Source: Purshia tridentata
Lineage: Eukaryota; Streptophyta; Magnoliopsida; Rosales; Rosaceae
Length of the DNA: 34,047 bases
NCBI GenBank assembly: GCA_003254885.1
Contig: QANT01009092.1
Coordinates: 1-34,047, forward strand
Direction: 5' to 3'
Shown: positions 10,257-18,463 of the stretch, piece by piece
Layout of the letters: every line of letters begins with the position of its first letter
Position numbering within the stretch: position 1 is the stretch's first letter
Made by a program: the position numbers and the translations under genes
Notes under the pieces: generated by a model
The model's input: only the letters and a program-made list of their open reading frames with translations
The model's database searches: none
What the model was told of the DNA's origin: nothing

Positions 10257-10426
10257 GAGAGTGGATTCAATACTTTGTTTGATACTCATTTCGGTATCAG
10301 ACTTTTAATCAAAGCCATTAAAACTCTCACTTCTCCCATTTCTCTTTCTTTCTATTCTTCCTTTAATGACCTTAATCAAAGCCTAGTACCAAAATGGGTA
10401 CCAAGCAAGGTATGAAATCTACTCTC
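10257..10426. mobile_element. 170-bp MITE with about 67-bp inverted repeats
   Basis: The arms 10257-10323 and 10360-10426 are inverted copies, about three quarters identical. Shared strings include GAGAGT, TTTGGTA-like blocks and CATTAAA. Short length, long inverted arms and no coding capacity make it a MITE. The target duplication was not resolved, so the superfamily (PIF/Harbinger or other) stays open. Confidence 0.7.
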
Positions 10427-11578
10427 ACACTCACAAACCTATTGACCCACCCACATAGGCACAAAAGTGTGAAAAATAAATTAGGACTTCAATTGAAAGA
10501 GCTATTATATAATAAAGGAAAGTAGAAGACTAAAAATTAAGAATGAATGGCAACATGATTCGATTTTCAGAGAGAACTTGAGAACTCATACATCATGAAC
10601 CAATTGCACCAAAAAAACAAAATTGAAGCTTTAGAAACTTAGAATAAATTCTGAAAATGTAACAGAATAAGGAAAATTCCATAAAACCCACTCACTTAAA
10701 ATCATGAAAATATCCACATACAAAGAGAAAAACTTGATCATTCTAAAATTTGGATTACATTTATTGCTTTGTAATATTAATGAGAATGGAAGGTTTTGTA
10801 ATTAGTAAGGGCATTTAAGGTGTATTTTAATCTTAGGTTGCTAGAAAATTATTTTGATGTGGGTCTCATCCATTAACTAAAAGATCAATGGGTTGCAAGT
10901 TTAATTTAAAAAAAGATTTGGAGGGGCAGAAATCCAATTAAGCCTCAAATCTGCCCAAGAAAAATTAGTCAAAGCTCTTGAACAACACATGTTGCAGAGG
11001 AACTTTCTTAATCAGTTATCAATTTTGCAAACCAACTTTTTGGCTTAGATAATAGTTACAATGACTTTTCGGGTATGCAGATAGTGTTTGCCAAATTATA
11101 TTATTGTAAATTAATTGTGTGTGTGTGTGTGTATATATAAGGATAACCTATAAAAACGTAATAAAGAGGATAATTTACTGCATTAATGTTGTTGCTTTTG
11201 AAAGAAGTTGCTAAAAAAAATTAAAATTTAGTTTCTTATATATATTTATGTACAGCTAAGCAGTAAGCACGGCTTTTTCAAGTACGAATTGGCTAAACAT
11301 ATATTCATTAACATATTTAGCATGGCTCTTAAGTCATATAGACTGCAAATGTCAAGAAAAAAAATTACTCACAGCAAAAATATAAAACATAGCCTGCAGA
11401 GATTCTATTTTTTATTTTTATTATATACATATATACATATAATAAAAACTCAATATACATATATATACATATCATATACATATAAGCATAAAAACTCAAT
11501 CATACATCATTTTAGTTTTATGCTTATGTTTTCGGACAATAAATCAAATACACTTCAAGTTCATTTCTATATATTAAT
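10427..11578. other. Intergenic DNA and upstream region of the DUF26 gene
   Basis: A (GT)8 microsatellite lies at 11117-11132 and runs into ATATATA. From about 11415 to 11490 there are repeated ATATACATAT blocks that could supply TATA elements for the downstream DUF26 gene, but no single promoter can be chosen. No other gene is seen. Confidence 0.5.
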
Positions 11579-12322
11579 ATGTTTTGCTCAAAACTATTAA
11601 TCTCAGTTCCAAGTCTCTTATGTTTCTTTATATTTTTACATGTGGTTGGAGGTCTTTATGTGGAACATACGTGTTTTAGTGAGCTACAATTTCCAGCCAA
11701 TGAGAGTTTTGAGGTTAACTTGAATGCATTACTCGTACAATTAAATAAAAATACTTATATTAAAGGTTATGCAATACGCTCCAAGGTGAAATATGAAAAG
11801 AATCATGAATCTGTATATGGGCTAGGACAATGTTGGATGACCATCTCCCGCAAGTATTGCAAAACATGTATCCATGAAGCAACCAAAGAGCTTCGTAAGC
11901 GATGCCTTTACAATCAAGGAGCTATAATTTGGTACAATGAATGCCTCTTGAAATACTCGAATTTAGATTTTTTTGGTATAAGTGACACTTCTAACGGATT
12001 TTTTTTAAAGAATAATGAATTCATTGATACTGATCCTTTGTTTGAAAAAATAGTTAATGAGTTATTAAGCCAATTATGTTATAGAGCATCTATTAGTCCA
12101 AAATTATTTGCTTATGGGAACCGAGAGGTTGGTGTTAACACTAATGATATAGTTTATGGTGCGGCTGAATGCACTAGTGACCTTGATGACATAGAATGTA
12201 AGAAGTGTCTTGATGTAGCAATAGTGGAACTTCTAGAATACAGCCATGGAAAGGAAGGTGGGCGTGTTTACTATGGGAGTTGTTATCTCAGATTCGAACT
12301 TGACCCCTTTATTAATGTTTAA
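11579..12322 (+). CDS. Cysteine-rich repeat secretory protein (two DUF26/Gnk2 domains)
   Basis: A 247-residue single-exon protein. An N-terminal hydrophobic signal peptide (about residues 1-25, LLCFFIFLHVVGG) is followed by two DUF26 domains. The first has C32, the C-X8-C-X2-C motif C85/C94/C97, then C109 and C122. The second has C167, C198/C207/C210 and C235. The end is GSCYLRFELDPF, typical of the family. There is no transmembrane segment or kinase after the second domain, so it fits secreted CRRSPs and not CRK receptor kinases or plasmodesmata-located proteins. Relatives act in the apoplast, and ginkgo Gnk2 binds mannose and is antifungal. The sugar-binding function is not shown here. The ATG is the first in frame and sits directly before the signal peptide. 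A MITE begins about 60 bp after the stop. Confidence 0.88.
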   Translation: MFCSKLLISVPSLLCFFIFLHVVGGLYVEHTCFSELQFPANESFEVNLNALLVQLNKNTYIKGYAIRSKVKYEKNHESVYGLGQCWMTISRKYCKTCIHEATKELRKRCLYNQGAIIWYNECLLKYSNLDFFGISDTSNGFFLKNNEFIDTDPLFEKIVNELLSQLCYRASISPKLFAYGNREVGVNTNDIVYGAAECTSDLDDIECKKCLDVAIVELLEYSHGKEGGRVYYGSCYLRFELDPFINV

Positions 12323-12349
12323 AGCATTTACCTATCTTAATATATATAC

Positions 12350-12355
<6 letters not shown>

Positions 12356-12381
<26 letters not shown>

Positions 12382-12382
12382 C
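12356..12382. repeat. (TA)n microsatellite at the left edge of a MITE
   Basis: A run of about 13 TA units directly follows the DUF26 3' flank and abuts the foldback MITE. A second TA run lies at the right edge (12764-12779). Confidence 0.9.
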
Positions 12383-12767
12383 TATAAGTCCCTTCAAGTG
12401 TAAGATATCATATTTAGGTTTATTTGTGGGATCCTTCGTGGGATCCCTTATGGGCTACTTCACATTGTATTTTGATAGTCAGAACTGTCTACTTTTTTAA
12501 TCTCCATTGAAGAATTGTGTTTGCAGAAAATTAGATTAATTGGAAACTATTTGACCGTTCATTAAATGATCATAATTTTAAGTATTTATCAAAATATTTT
12601 ATTCATCTATTTATTTGATTAAAGTATGATAGCTTAATAGTTTTCAATTTGTTTAATCTTTTGCAAGAATGATCTTTGTATATAGACTTAAACTATAGAT
12701 GGTTCGGATATATCGTTTAAATACTAATGGGCCTCTATGAATGATCACACACTTGAAGGGGCTTATA
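12383..12767. mobile_element. Foldback MITE (about 385 bp) flanked by TA runs
   Basis: The ends are inverted: TATAAGTCCCTTCAAGTGT on the left and, reverse-complemented, TATAAGCCCCTTCAAGTGT on the right. Inverted similarity continues inward, for example GCAGAAAATTAGATTAA near 12524 against the complement of the segment near 12640-12665, so most of the element can fold into one long hairpin. There is no coding capacity. Insertion into TA repeats hides any target duplication. It could supply the polyadenylation region of the DUF26 gene. Confidence 0.75.
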
Positions 12768-12794
12768 TATATATATATACGGCTTATCTACACA

Positions 12795-13579
12795 TGTTAA
12801 AACTACAACAAGTAACAAGGAACAAGTAAGAAAACCTAACTTCTTCTCAATTGATTATGCAACAAGTCAGGAACAAGAATCTTGCCTAGCTAGATTCGTT
12901 TGTGCCTTAAACATGGGTTTCACTTGTTTAATGTGATTGTAATAATTGTGAGCTCAAACTCAAAAGTATGAAGAACACTATCTAAAGTAATGGATCTTGA
13001 TGAAAAATGTGTGAATAATTTAATTTTCTTGAAACTTAGTAATAATGGCAAGAACAAATAAACAAGGATACAATTGCTTGAAAAGCTTGAGAAAATCGAG
13101 ATGCTTGCAATCTTGAGAATTCTGAAACTTGTGAGTTGTGTTGAAGGTCCTCTTCTTATGCTAATGACTAAATTAGTGATCCAATCCTAAAGCCTTTGGG
13201 AAATCATTTTCCTTCTTTGATTGAAACTTCAATCTTTACTTTGATTTCAAGCCCAAGACTTGCCTGAATCATACTCCTAATCCACCAAGGATTCTCTGGG
13301 TCGTTGGACTCCCTTTTAAAAAACACGTGACTTGTCTTAGACTCAAATCTTTCCTTTTTGTCTTGGCTTTAACCTTGCTTCATGTCTTTGGTCAATTAAA
13401 TTTGGGAAAGGACCAGTCCTCTCATGACAAGACCGGTCCTCTCCCTTGCAAGAACTTTTTTCTTTGCCTTTTCCATCGCTCCACCAAATACATACCTCCT
13501 TCTACCTTCTTAACTTCATACAAACATCTAGGGATACTTTCATGGACTCCAAACCCTCTTTGAAAGACCCAACACAACA
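12795..13579 (-). mobile_element. Ty1/copia LTR (probable 3' LTR, about 785 bp)
   Basis: On the minus strand the copia RNase H remnant is followed by a purine-rich stretch (CCAAGGTAGAGAT) and then TGTTGTGTTGG, a normal LTR start. A plausible TG...CA unit runs from 13579 down to 12795 (TGTTA...CAACA in plus orientation). No second LTR copy lies in the window, so the left limit is inferred from the terminal dinucleotides only. The open frame at 13327 is not a gene. Confidence 0.5.
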
Positions 13580-13650
13580 ATCTCTACCTTGGCGAGCTAG
13601 AACCAACTGACTACTGCAAGAACCTTCACCTTATCAAGAGTCTTTTTGCT

Positions 13651-13985
13651 TTAACGCACCTCAAGTGAGGAGGTGCTCCACCTAGTCTCTAGCATGTGAT
13701 GAGATTGCTTGAACTTCTCTGTTGTAACAACTTTGGTAAAAAAATCATAAGCATTCTCTACAGTTGGAACCTTCTCAATTTTCAACTCACATGAGTCTAA
13801 CAAATCTCTAATCTTGTGATATCTTGTATCAATATGTTTAGTTCTTACATGAAATACTTGATTCTTTGCTAAACAAATTGCACTTTGACTGTCACACATG
13901 GTCACCATATTTTCTTGATTGATACCTAACTCCTTGGCAATCTTGTTAGCCATATAGCTTCCTTAGAAGCTTCAATTAAGGCTAT
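13651..13985 (-). pseudogene. Ty1/copia polyprotein remnant, C-terminal RNase H
   Basis: The minus frame reads CDSQSAICLAKNQVFHVRTK, then HIDTRYHKIRDLL and a degraded form of the usual ADMLTK block (DFFTKVV), all typical of the copia RNase H end. Upstream, EASKEAIWLTRL continues the similarity in another frame, so there is a frameshift near 13945. Similarity stops near 13985, where the rest of the element has been lost. Confidence 0.85.
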
Positions 13986-14303
13986 AAAGATCAATAATCT
14001 TAACTCTTAAATTTTTACTCTTCAATTGTCACATAGGTCAGTAAAGTAGTATATTTGAAGAGTCTCTTGAATGCTCTAAGCCAATATGCTTCAATGGCTT
14101 TAATTTGTCTCTTAATTAAGGAACATTTTTCTTTCTAGATTGAATTGAAGAATCTTGAAGCATGAATTAATTGTTTATTTTTATTAATGCTAGACATATT
14201 TATTTATCAAATGTTTCTATACATCTTTTGGAATGGGATGTATATATATATTTAATTTTACAGGCATAGCGCACTTCAGTAGTTTTTGTTTATGCAGTCT
14301 GCC
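13986..14303. other. AT-rich DNA, nothing firm
   Basis: No gene is seen. Short inverted words (for example CTCTTCAAATATAC on the minus strand near 14060) hint at an old MITE, but its ends could not be fixed. Confidence 0.4.
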
Positions 14304-14513
14304 TTTTTTTTTTGGGTAAACTGGCGGTCTCAGACCCAAAACAAAGAGACAAACTAACTAACTAAACGGCCTCGAACGAGGCCTCTAGCATCCTCAGCAA
14401 GGAGGACGACAAGCACGTACCAGGGGGATGCACAAGCCACCTCACCCCAAACTCAGCATCATGCCCCAGCAGCGCCAACAAATCAGCCACCCTATTCCGT
14501 TCCACGATATAGG
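14304..14513 (-). mobile_element. 5'-truncated LINE (L1-type) 3' end with poly-A tail
   Basis: On the minus strand the end of a LINE RNase H domain is readable (ERNRVADLLALLGHDAEFG). It closes with a TAG at 14364-14362, a short 3' UTR and an A tail (T10 at 14304-14313 on the plus strand). Only about 50 codons remain, as expected after incomplete reverse transcription. A target duplication was not resolved. Confidence 0.75.
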
Positions 14514-15383
14514 CTTTGTTTGCCCTTAACTAAGCCTATATATATTGCTCTCTTCACATACACACAACAGTGGAGACCTAGCTAGACTTTAATATGCATG
14601 TGTTTTAATTAATAGCAGTCTTTATTTAGTTCAAATCTAAGTAAGAAAAGTACATTAATTAGTTATGTTAATCTATATACTTGAAACTGAGCAATTTATT
14701 GAATTAATTATTTTATGTGGTCATAAATTTCATGAGATCGAATCCACAAATTAATTAATAGATATTAGCTAGAGAGAGAGAGAGAGATGAGGCGTATGAA
14801 GTTAATTGTATGTGGCGCTCGCAACATGGATGAGAAGGCTGGGAGCTAGTATGAAGGCAAATGCTGGGGCACATTGTAGATTGTTTGGTTGCTCCATATT
14901 AATGGCATCCCAAGGCCCCATTAAATGAAATGACAGTAGGTAGGACCTACAAGTATATATTGAACCTATAGCTATCCCCAGATCACCAGCTCTAAACTCA
15001 ATTGGGCTTGGATATGAAAATTGGCATGCAAACCAATTCTGATCAACTTCAAAGTTGACCCTCATCTATATATCATTTTTCTATTTTCATTTTTTTTGAC
15101 TACCATCTATCACATTTGATTATTTATAGCAACAGAGATAAGAATTAATTAAAAAGGTTTAGATAATGCAAAAGAAGCAAGGCATAGTCAAATTCGTCAA
15201 AACCCAAATCCAATGCAGAAGCAGAGAACAACAGAGAGCGTGTTTGAGTTGGAGGGGGAGGACAGTTGGACACATAAATAATCTGCTGCCATGGCAGATG
15301 AGCCTCATTAATTACTTTACTCCTTCCAAGCGTGTGACAGTTGGGCCTTTCTACCCCCATTAACCTCTTCTCTTAATTTCCAC
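14514..15383. other. Upstream region of the glycine-rich protein gene
   Basis: An (AG)8 microsatellite lies at 14771-14787 and a CATGCATG (RY-type) word near 14594. No gene is supported. Open frames on both strands around 15145-15363 are accidental and overlap each other. Confidence 0.5.
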
Positions 15384-15393
15384 TATATATATA
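15384..15393 (+). promoter_or_regulatory. TATA box of the glycine-rich protein gene
   Basis: CACTATATATATACC lies 78 bp before the ATG at 15471. A start of transcription about 30 bp downstream would give a 45-60 base leader, normal for a highly expressed plant wall-protein gene. Confidence 0.7.
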
Positions 15394-15470
15394 CCACACT
15401 CTTCATTGCACTAGCTTGTGCACATTTTCAAGTGCTAGCTAGCTTCTTTTGTTTCTTTGGCTCATTAACA

Positions 15471-16490
15471 ATGAGGGTCAAAATTTCAGCTAGTTGTGTG
15501 ATTCTTCAGCTGGTTGCTGTTTCATGTCTTTTGCTCGTGAGTGGTTTGGTGGTTGTGGCTGATGATGATGCTAAGGCGGTTAAGGATGATAAGCACTTGC
15601 CTTTTCGTCGCCCACTGCCTTTCTATAAGAGAGGAGGTCTAGGTGGTGGTGGTGGTGGTGGTGGTCTAGGGCATGGGATTTATAAGAAGGGCTTTAGGCA
15701 TGGGAGGTTCGGGAGAGGTGGACTTGGTGGAGGCATTGGTGGAGGGGGTGGTCTTGGTGGTGGTGGTGGTGGGCTTGGAGGTGGTGGTGGACTTGGTGGT
15801 GGTGCAGGAGGTGGCGGCGGGCTTGGTGGTGGTGGTGGTCTAGGTGGGGGTGCTGGAGGTGGGTTAGGAGGTGGTGGTGGCCTAGGTGGAGGTGCAGGAG
15901 GCGGTGGGGGACTTGGTGGAGGTGCTGGAGGTGGGTTAGGAGGTGGTGGTGGCCTAGGTGGAGGTGCAGGAGGTGGTGGGGGACTTGGTGGAGGTGCTGG
16001 AGGTGGTTTGGGTGGAGGAGCTGGTGGTGGTTTAGGCGGAGGAGCTGGTGGTGGTGGGGGTCTAGGCGGCGGAGGTAGACTTGGTGGCGGTCATGGTGGT
16101 GGAGCAGGTGGTGGGTTTGGTGCTGGTGGTGGAGCAGGTGGTGGTGCTGGTGGTGGTGCTGGTGGAGGTGGGGGGCCTGGTGGTGGAGGTGGAGTGGGTG
16201 GTGGTGCAGGTGGAGGCTTTGGTGGTGCGGCTGGCGGTGGTGCTGGTGGTGTTGGAGGTGGTGCAGGCGGTGGTGCTGGCGGTGGAGGTGGGTTTGGGGG
16301 TGGAGGTGGTGTTGGTGGTGGGGCTGGTGGGGGGTTTGGAGCTGGTGGAGGGTTTGGCAAAGGTGGTGGGGTTGGTGGTGGAGTGGGTGGCGGTGGAGGT
16401 GGCGGGTTTGGTGGCGGTGGTGGTTTTGGTGTTGGTGGTGGGGCTGGCTTTGGCGGTGGAGCTGGATTCGGAGCTGGCGGTGGCCACTAG
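15471..16490 (+). CDS. Glycine-rich cell-wall structural protein, secreted (class I GRP type)
   Basis: A 339-residue protein. A signal peptide (about residues 1-28, MRVKISASCVILQL... ending LVVVA) is followed by a short acidic and basic spacer (DDDAKAVKDDK, then RRPLPFYKRGG). About 270 residues of GGGX repeats follow, with X mostly L, A, F or V and several KKGF/HGRFGRG insertions near the start. I chose the ATG at 15471 because an upstream in-frame open stretch has only a GTG and the signal peptide begins here. Relatives are deposited in the wall, often of vascular tissue. No oleosin, RNA-binding or EGF-like domain is present. A 72-bp in-frame duplication occurs inside. The gene is intact and has its own TATA box. 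Long proline- or threonine-rich frames on other strands are shadows of the GGN codons. Confidence 0.9.
   Translation: MRVKISASCVILQLVAVSCLLLVSGLVVVADDDAKAVKDDKHLPFRRPLPFYKRGGLGGGGGGGGLGHGIYKKGFRHGRFGRGGLGGGIGGGGGLGGGGGGLGGGGGLGGGAGGGGGLGGGGGLGGGAGGGLGGGGGLGGGAGGGGGLGGGAGGGLGGGGGLGGGAGGGGGLGGGAGGGLGGGAGGGLGGGAGGGGGLGGGGRLGGGHGGGAGGGFGAGGGAGGGAGGGAGGGGGPGGGGGVGGGAGGGFGGAAGGGAGGVGGGAGGGAGGGGGFGGGGGVGGGAGGGFGAGGGFGKGGGVGGGVGGGGGGGFGGGGGFGVGGGAGFGGGAGFGAGGGH
15851..15994 (+). repeat. 72-bp in-frame duplication within the GRP gene
   Basis: 15851-15922 and 15923-15994 are nearly identical, differing mainly at a C/T in GGAGGCGGT versus GGAGGTGGT. Each copy adds 24 residues of the GGGLGGGAG type. A third, partial copy starts at 15995. 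This suggests recent length change by slippage or unequal crossing-over. Confidence 0.85.
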
Positions 16491-16771
16491 AAACTACCGA
16501 ATTGATTTAATGTGTTTGTTAAAGGAGGGTCTTTAATTTGCATTTTGCAGTTTCATGCTTTCCTATTATCGATCCTGTAATTTCTTAGTACTTCTGAAAA
16601 GCAATGCCGATCACTAGCTTGAAACTTCTGAATGTGGTTTATAGTACGTAGGGGATTAATGTATGCTATATAGCTTCTTCATGGAAGATATAAAAACTTC
16701 TTCATGCAATTAAGGGAAGCATTTTATTTAATTAATATTAGTTAACTTTTTTTTTTTGGGCAGGGAATATT

Positions 16772-16961
16772 AGTTAACTTTTAAATATATATATTTCTTG
16801 CTAGCTTCATTACCATAATAAAATTCATTCTACATGGTGTATGTTTGTCTTTTATATCCAACAACAGTTAACTTTTAAATATATATATATTTCTAGCTAG
16901 CTTCATTACCATAATAAAATTCATTTTACATGGTGTATGTTTGTCTTTTATATCCAACAAC
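16772..16961 (+). repeat. 94-bp tandem duplication downstream of the GRP gene
   Basis: AGTTAACTTTTAAATATATA through TTTTATATCCAACAAC occurs twice, starting at 16772 and 16866, with only a few differences. A third partial copy of the first 11 bases lies at 16738-16750. Each unit contains CCATAATAAAATTC, which could act as a poly-A signal, but this is about 300 bp after the GRP stop. Confidence 0.85.
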
Positions 16962-17612
16962 ACAATGGCAATGTTTAAATATTGATGGTGATGGCTTTGC
17001 ATACAAAATTATTAACTATTGGCATTGATTTCATCCAACAGCTCTACCTCTCAAGTTTTATTGTTTGCTTTCACCAAAAAGGCAAAATAATTGAAGGAAT
17101 AAAAGCCAACCCAAAAAGTGTACGTGCATGGTATACAGCTCTGATGCACAATGTTCAGGCTAACTGCATGTGGCTAGTGGGCAAAGTCAATGCAATTTAA
17201 GGTCCCAGTTGAGAAATGACCACTCAATTAATTATGTGTTCCTGCCATGGAGTTAAATTTCGGTTTTGTGGAAATTTTCGATGGAAGTTTTGACAAAAAT
17301 TTCGATGGAAATTTCGAGAAAATTTAGATTTCGCTAGGGTTTTGACGAAAATGACGGAAATTGCTATTAAAATACAGAAATTTTGAATAAAATTTTACTA
17401 TATGTTTATTTAACATATAATCTACTATATTGATAAAAAAAATATTGAAGAAATTAAATTTTATAATAGGTTTCATATGTTAAGGTAATTATAATGTGAG
17501 CTGGAAACAAATATACAGTTAAATAAAATTTGTATATTATTTAGGGTGATTTTTTTTAAAGTCCATTTAAATAAATTCACTGTTTATCCGGCCCAGGCAC
17601 TACAGTAAATGA
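16962..17612. repeat. Intergenic DNA with GGAAATTTCGA-type short repeats
   Basis: From about 17255 to 17360 the words AAATTTCGATGGAA and GAAATTTCGAGAAAA recur on a diverged period of about 20 bp. This is probably the edge of an old transposon. No gene is supported. Confidence 0.45.
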
Positions 17613-18455
17613 CTGTATCCGGTCCATTATTAACTAGTTACTGTAGCAGTCTTACTTTGTAAAAAAAACTTTAAAATAGCGTAATATATCCGGTCCATTA
17701 TTAACTAGTTACTGTAGCAGTGTTACTGTAGCGCTACAGTACCTTTGAAAATTGTTACTGTTAGACAGTAACAATTCTTACTTTGTAAAAAAACTTTAAA
17801 ATAGCGTAATTTATATAAAACTTACATTTTTATTGTGTATAAACAAATCCAAAGTAGCATAAAAGCTCTTTTTTTTTTCTATATCTAAAGAATTGTTACT
17901 GTCGGACAGTATTAATCACCTTATTATTACTGTCCCACCTTATTGTTACTATCAGCCCGTAACAATCAGCTTATTGTTACTGACTGACAATAACAATCAC
18001 CTTATGGTTACTGTCAGCCAGTAACAACTTGTTACTTCATTTACAAATCGTACATATACAAATCTTACATATACAAATCCTATGTATTTTCTTTGAAAAA
18101 ATTAGCCAATTTTAAGGACCCTAGTAACAATGCCATCAGTATCGTGACTTCATTATAATATTTTAATAACAAATTCTAATGAAGGACAATAACAGAGGAG
18201 CAGTGGAAGGCACATTTTACTCCATGGTGTTCCAATTTGCAACAAGTAACTGAACCAAATATGCATAAGTCAATCATAGACCTAGATATGATGCTATAAA
18301 ATATGTATACTAGCTACTGCTACTGTCACAAAGTAACAATCACCTGATTGTTACTACCACAGGTGATTATTACTGTCACAAAGTAACAATCACCTAATTG
18401 TTACTGTCACAAAGTAACAGTCGTCTGATTGTTACTGTTACAGAGTAATAATATC
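17613..18455. repeat. Array of short TTACTGT/ACAGTAA hairpins
   Basis: About fifteen inverted units built from GTTACTGT and ACAGTAAC lie here. Clear ones are ATTGTTACTGT/TAG/ACAGTAACAAT (17751-17775, 11-bp arms), the perfect 18-bp palindrome TACTGTAGCGCTACAGTA (17724-17741), and ATTGTTACT..AGTAACAAT units near 18348-18420 on a roughly 36-bp period joined by CACCTGATT/CACCTAATT. At the left, two direct repeats (TATCCGGTCCATTATTAACT and CTTACTTTGTAAAA...TAGCGTAAT) each occur twice. There is no coding potential. It is probably the subterminal region of a DNA transposon whose other end is missing. The array stops 8 bp before an LTR. Confidence 0.8.
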
Positions 18456-18463
18456 ACATGATT

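Noticed and set aside
11289..11600. 103-residue open frame before the DUF26 gene
   Set aside because: AT-rich low-complexity residues made by ATATACATAT repeats. It overlaps the likely promoter.
15432..15470. Longer N-terminus for the glycine-rich protein
   Set aside because: The extension begins with GTG and would bury the signal peptide. The ATG at 15471 is the natural start.
16062..16536. Proline-rich, threonine-rich and valine-rich frames overlapping the GRP gene
   Set aside because: Shadows of GGN codons in other frames and on the other strand.
17613..18455. CRISPR array
   Set aside because: Regular short repeats are present, but units are palindromic and diverged, spacers are themselves repeated, and this is plant nuclear DNA.
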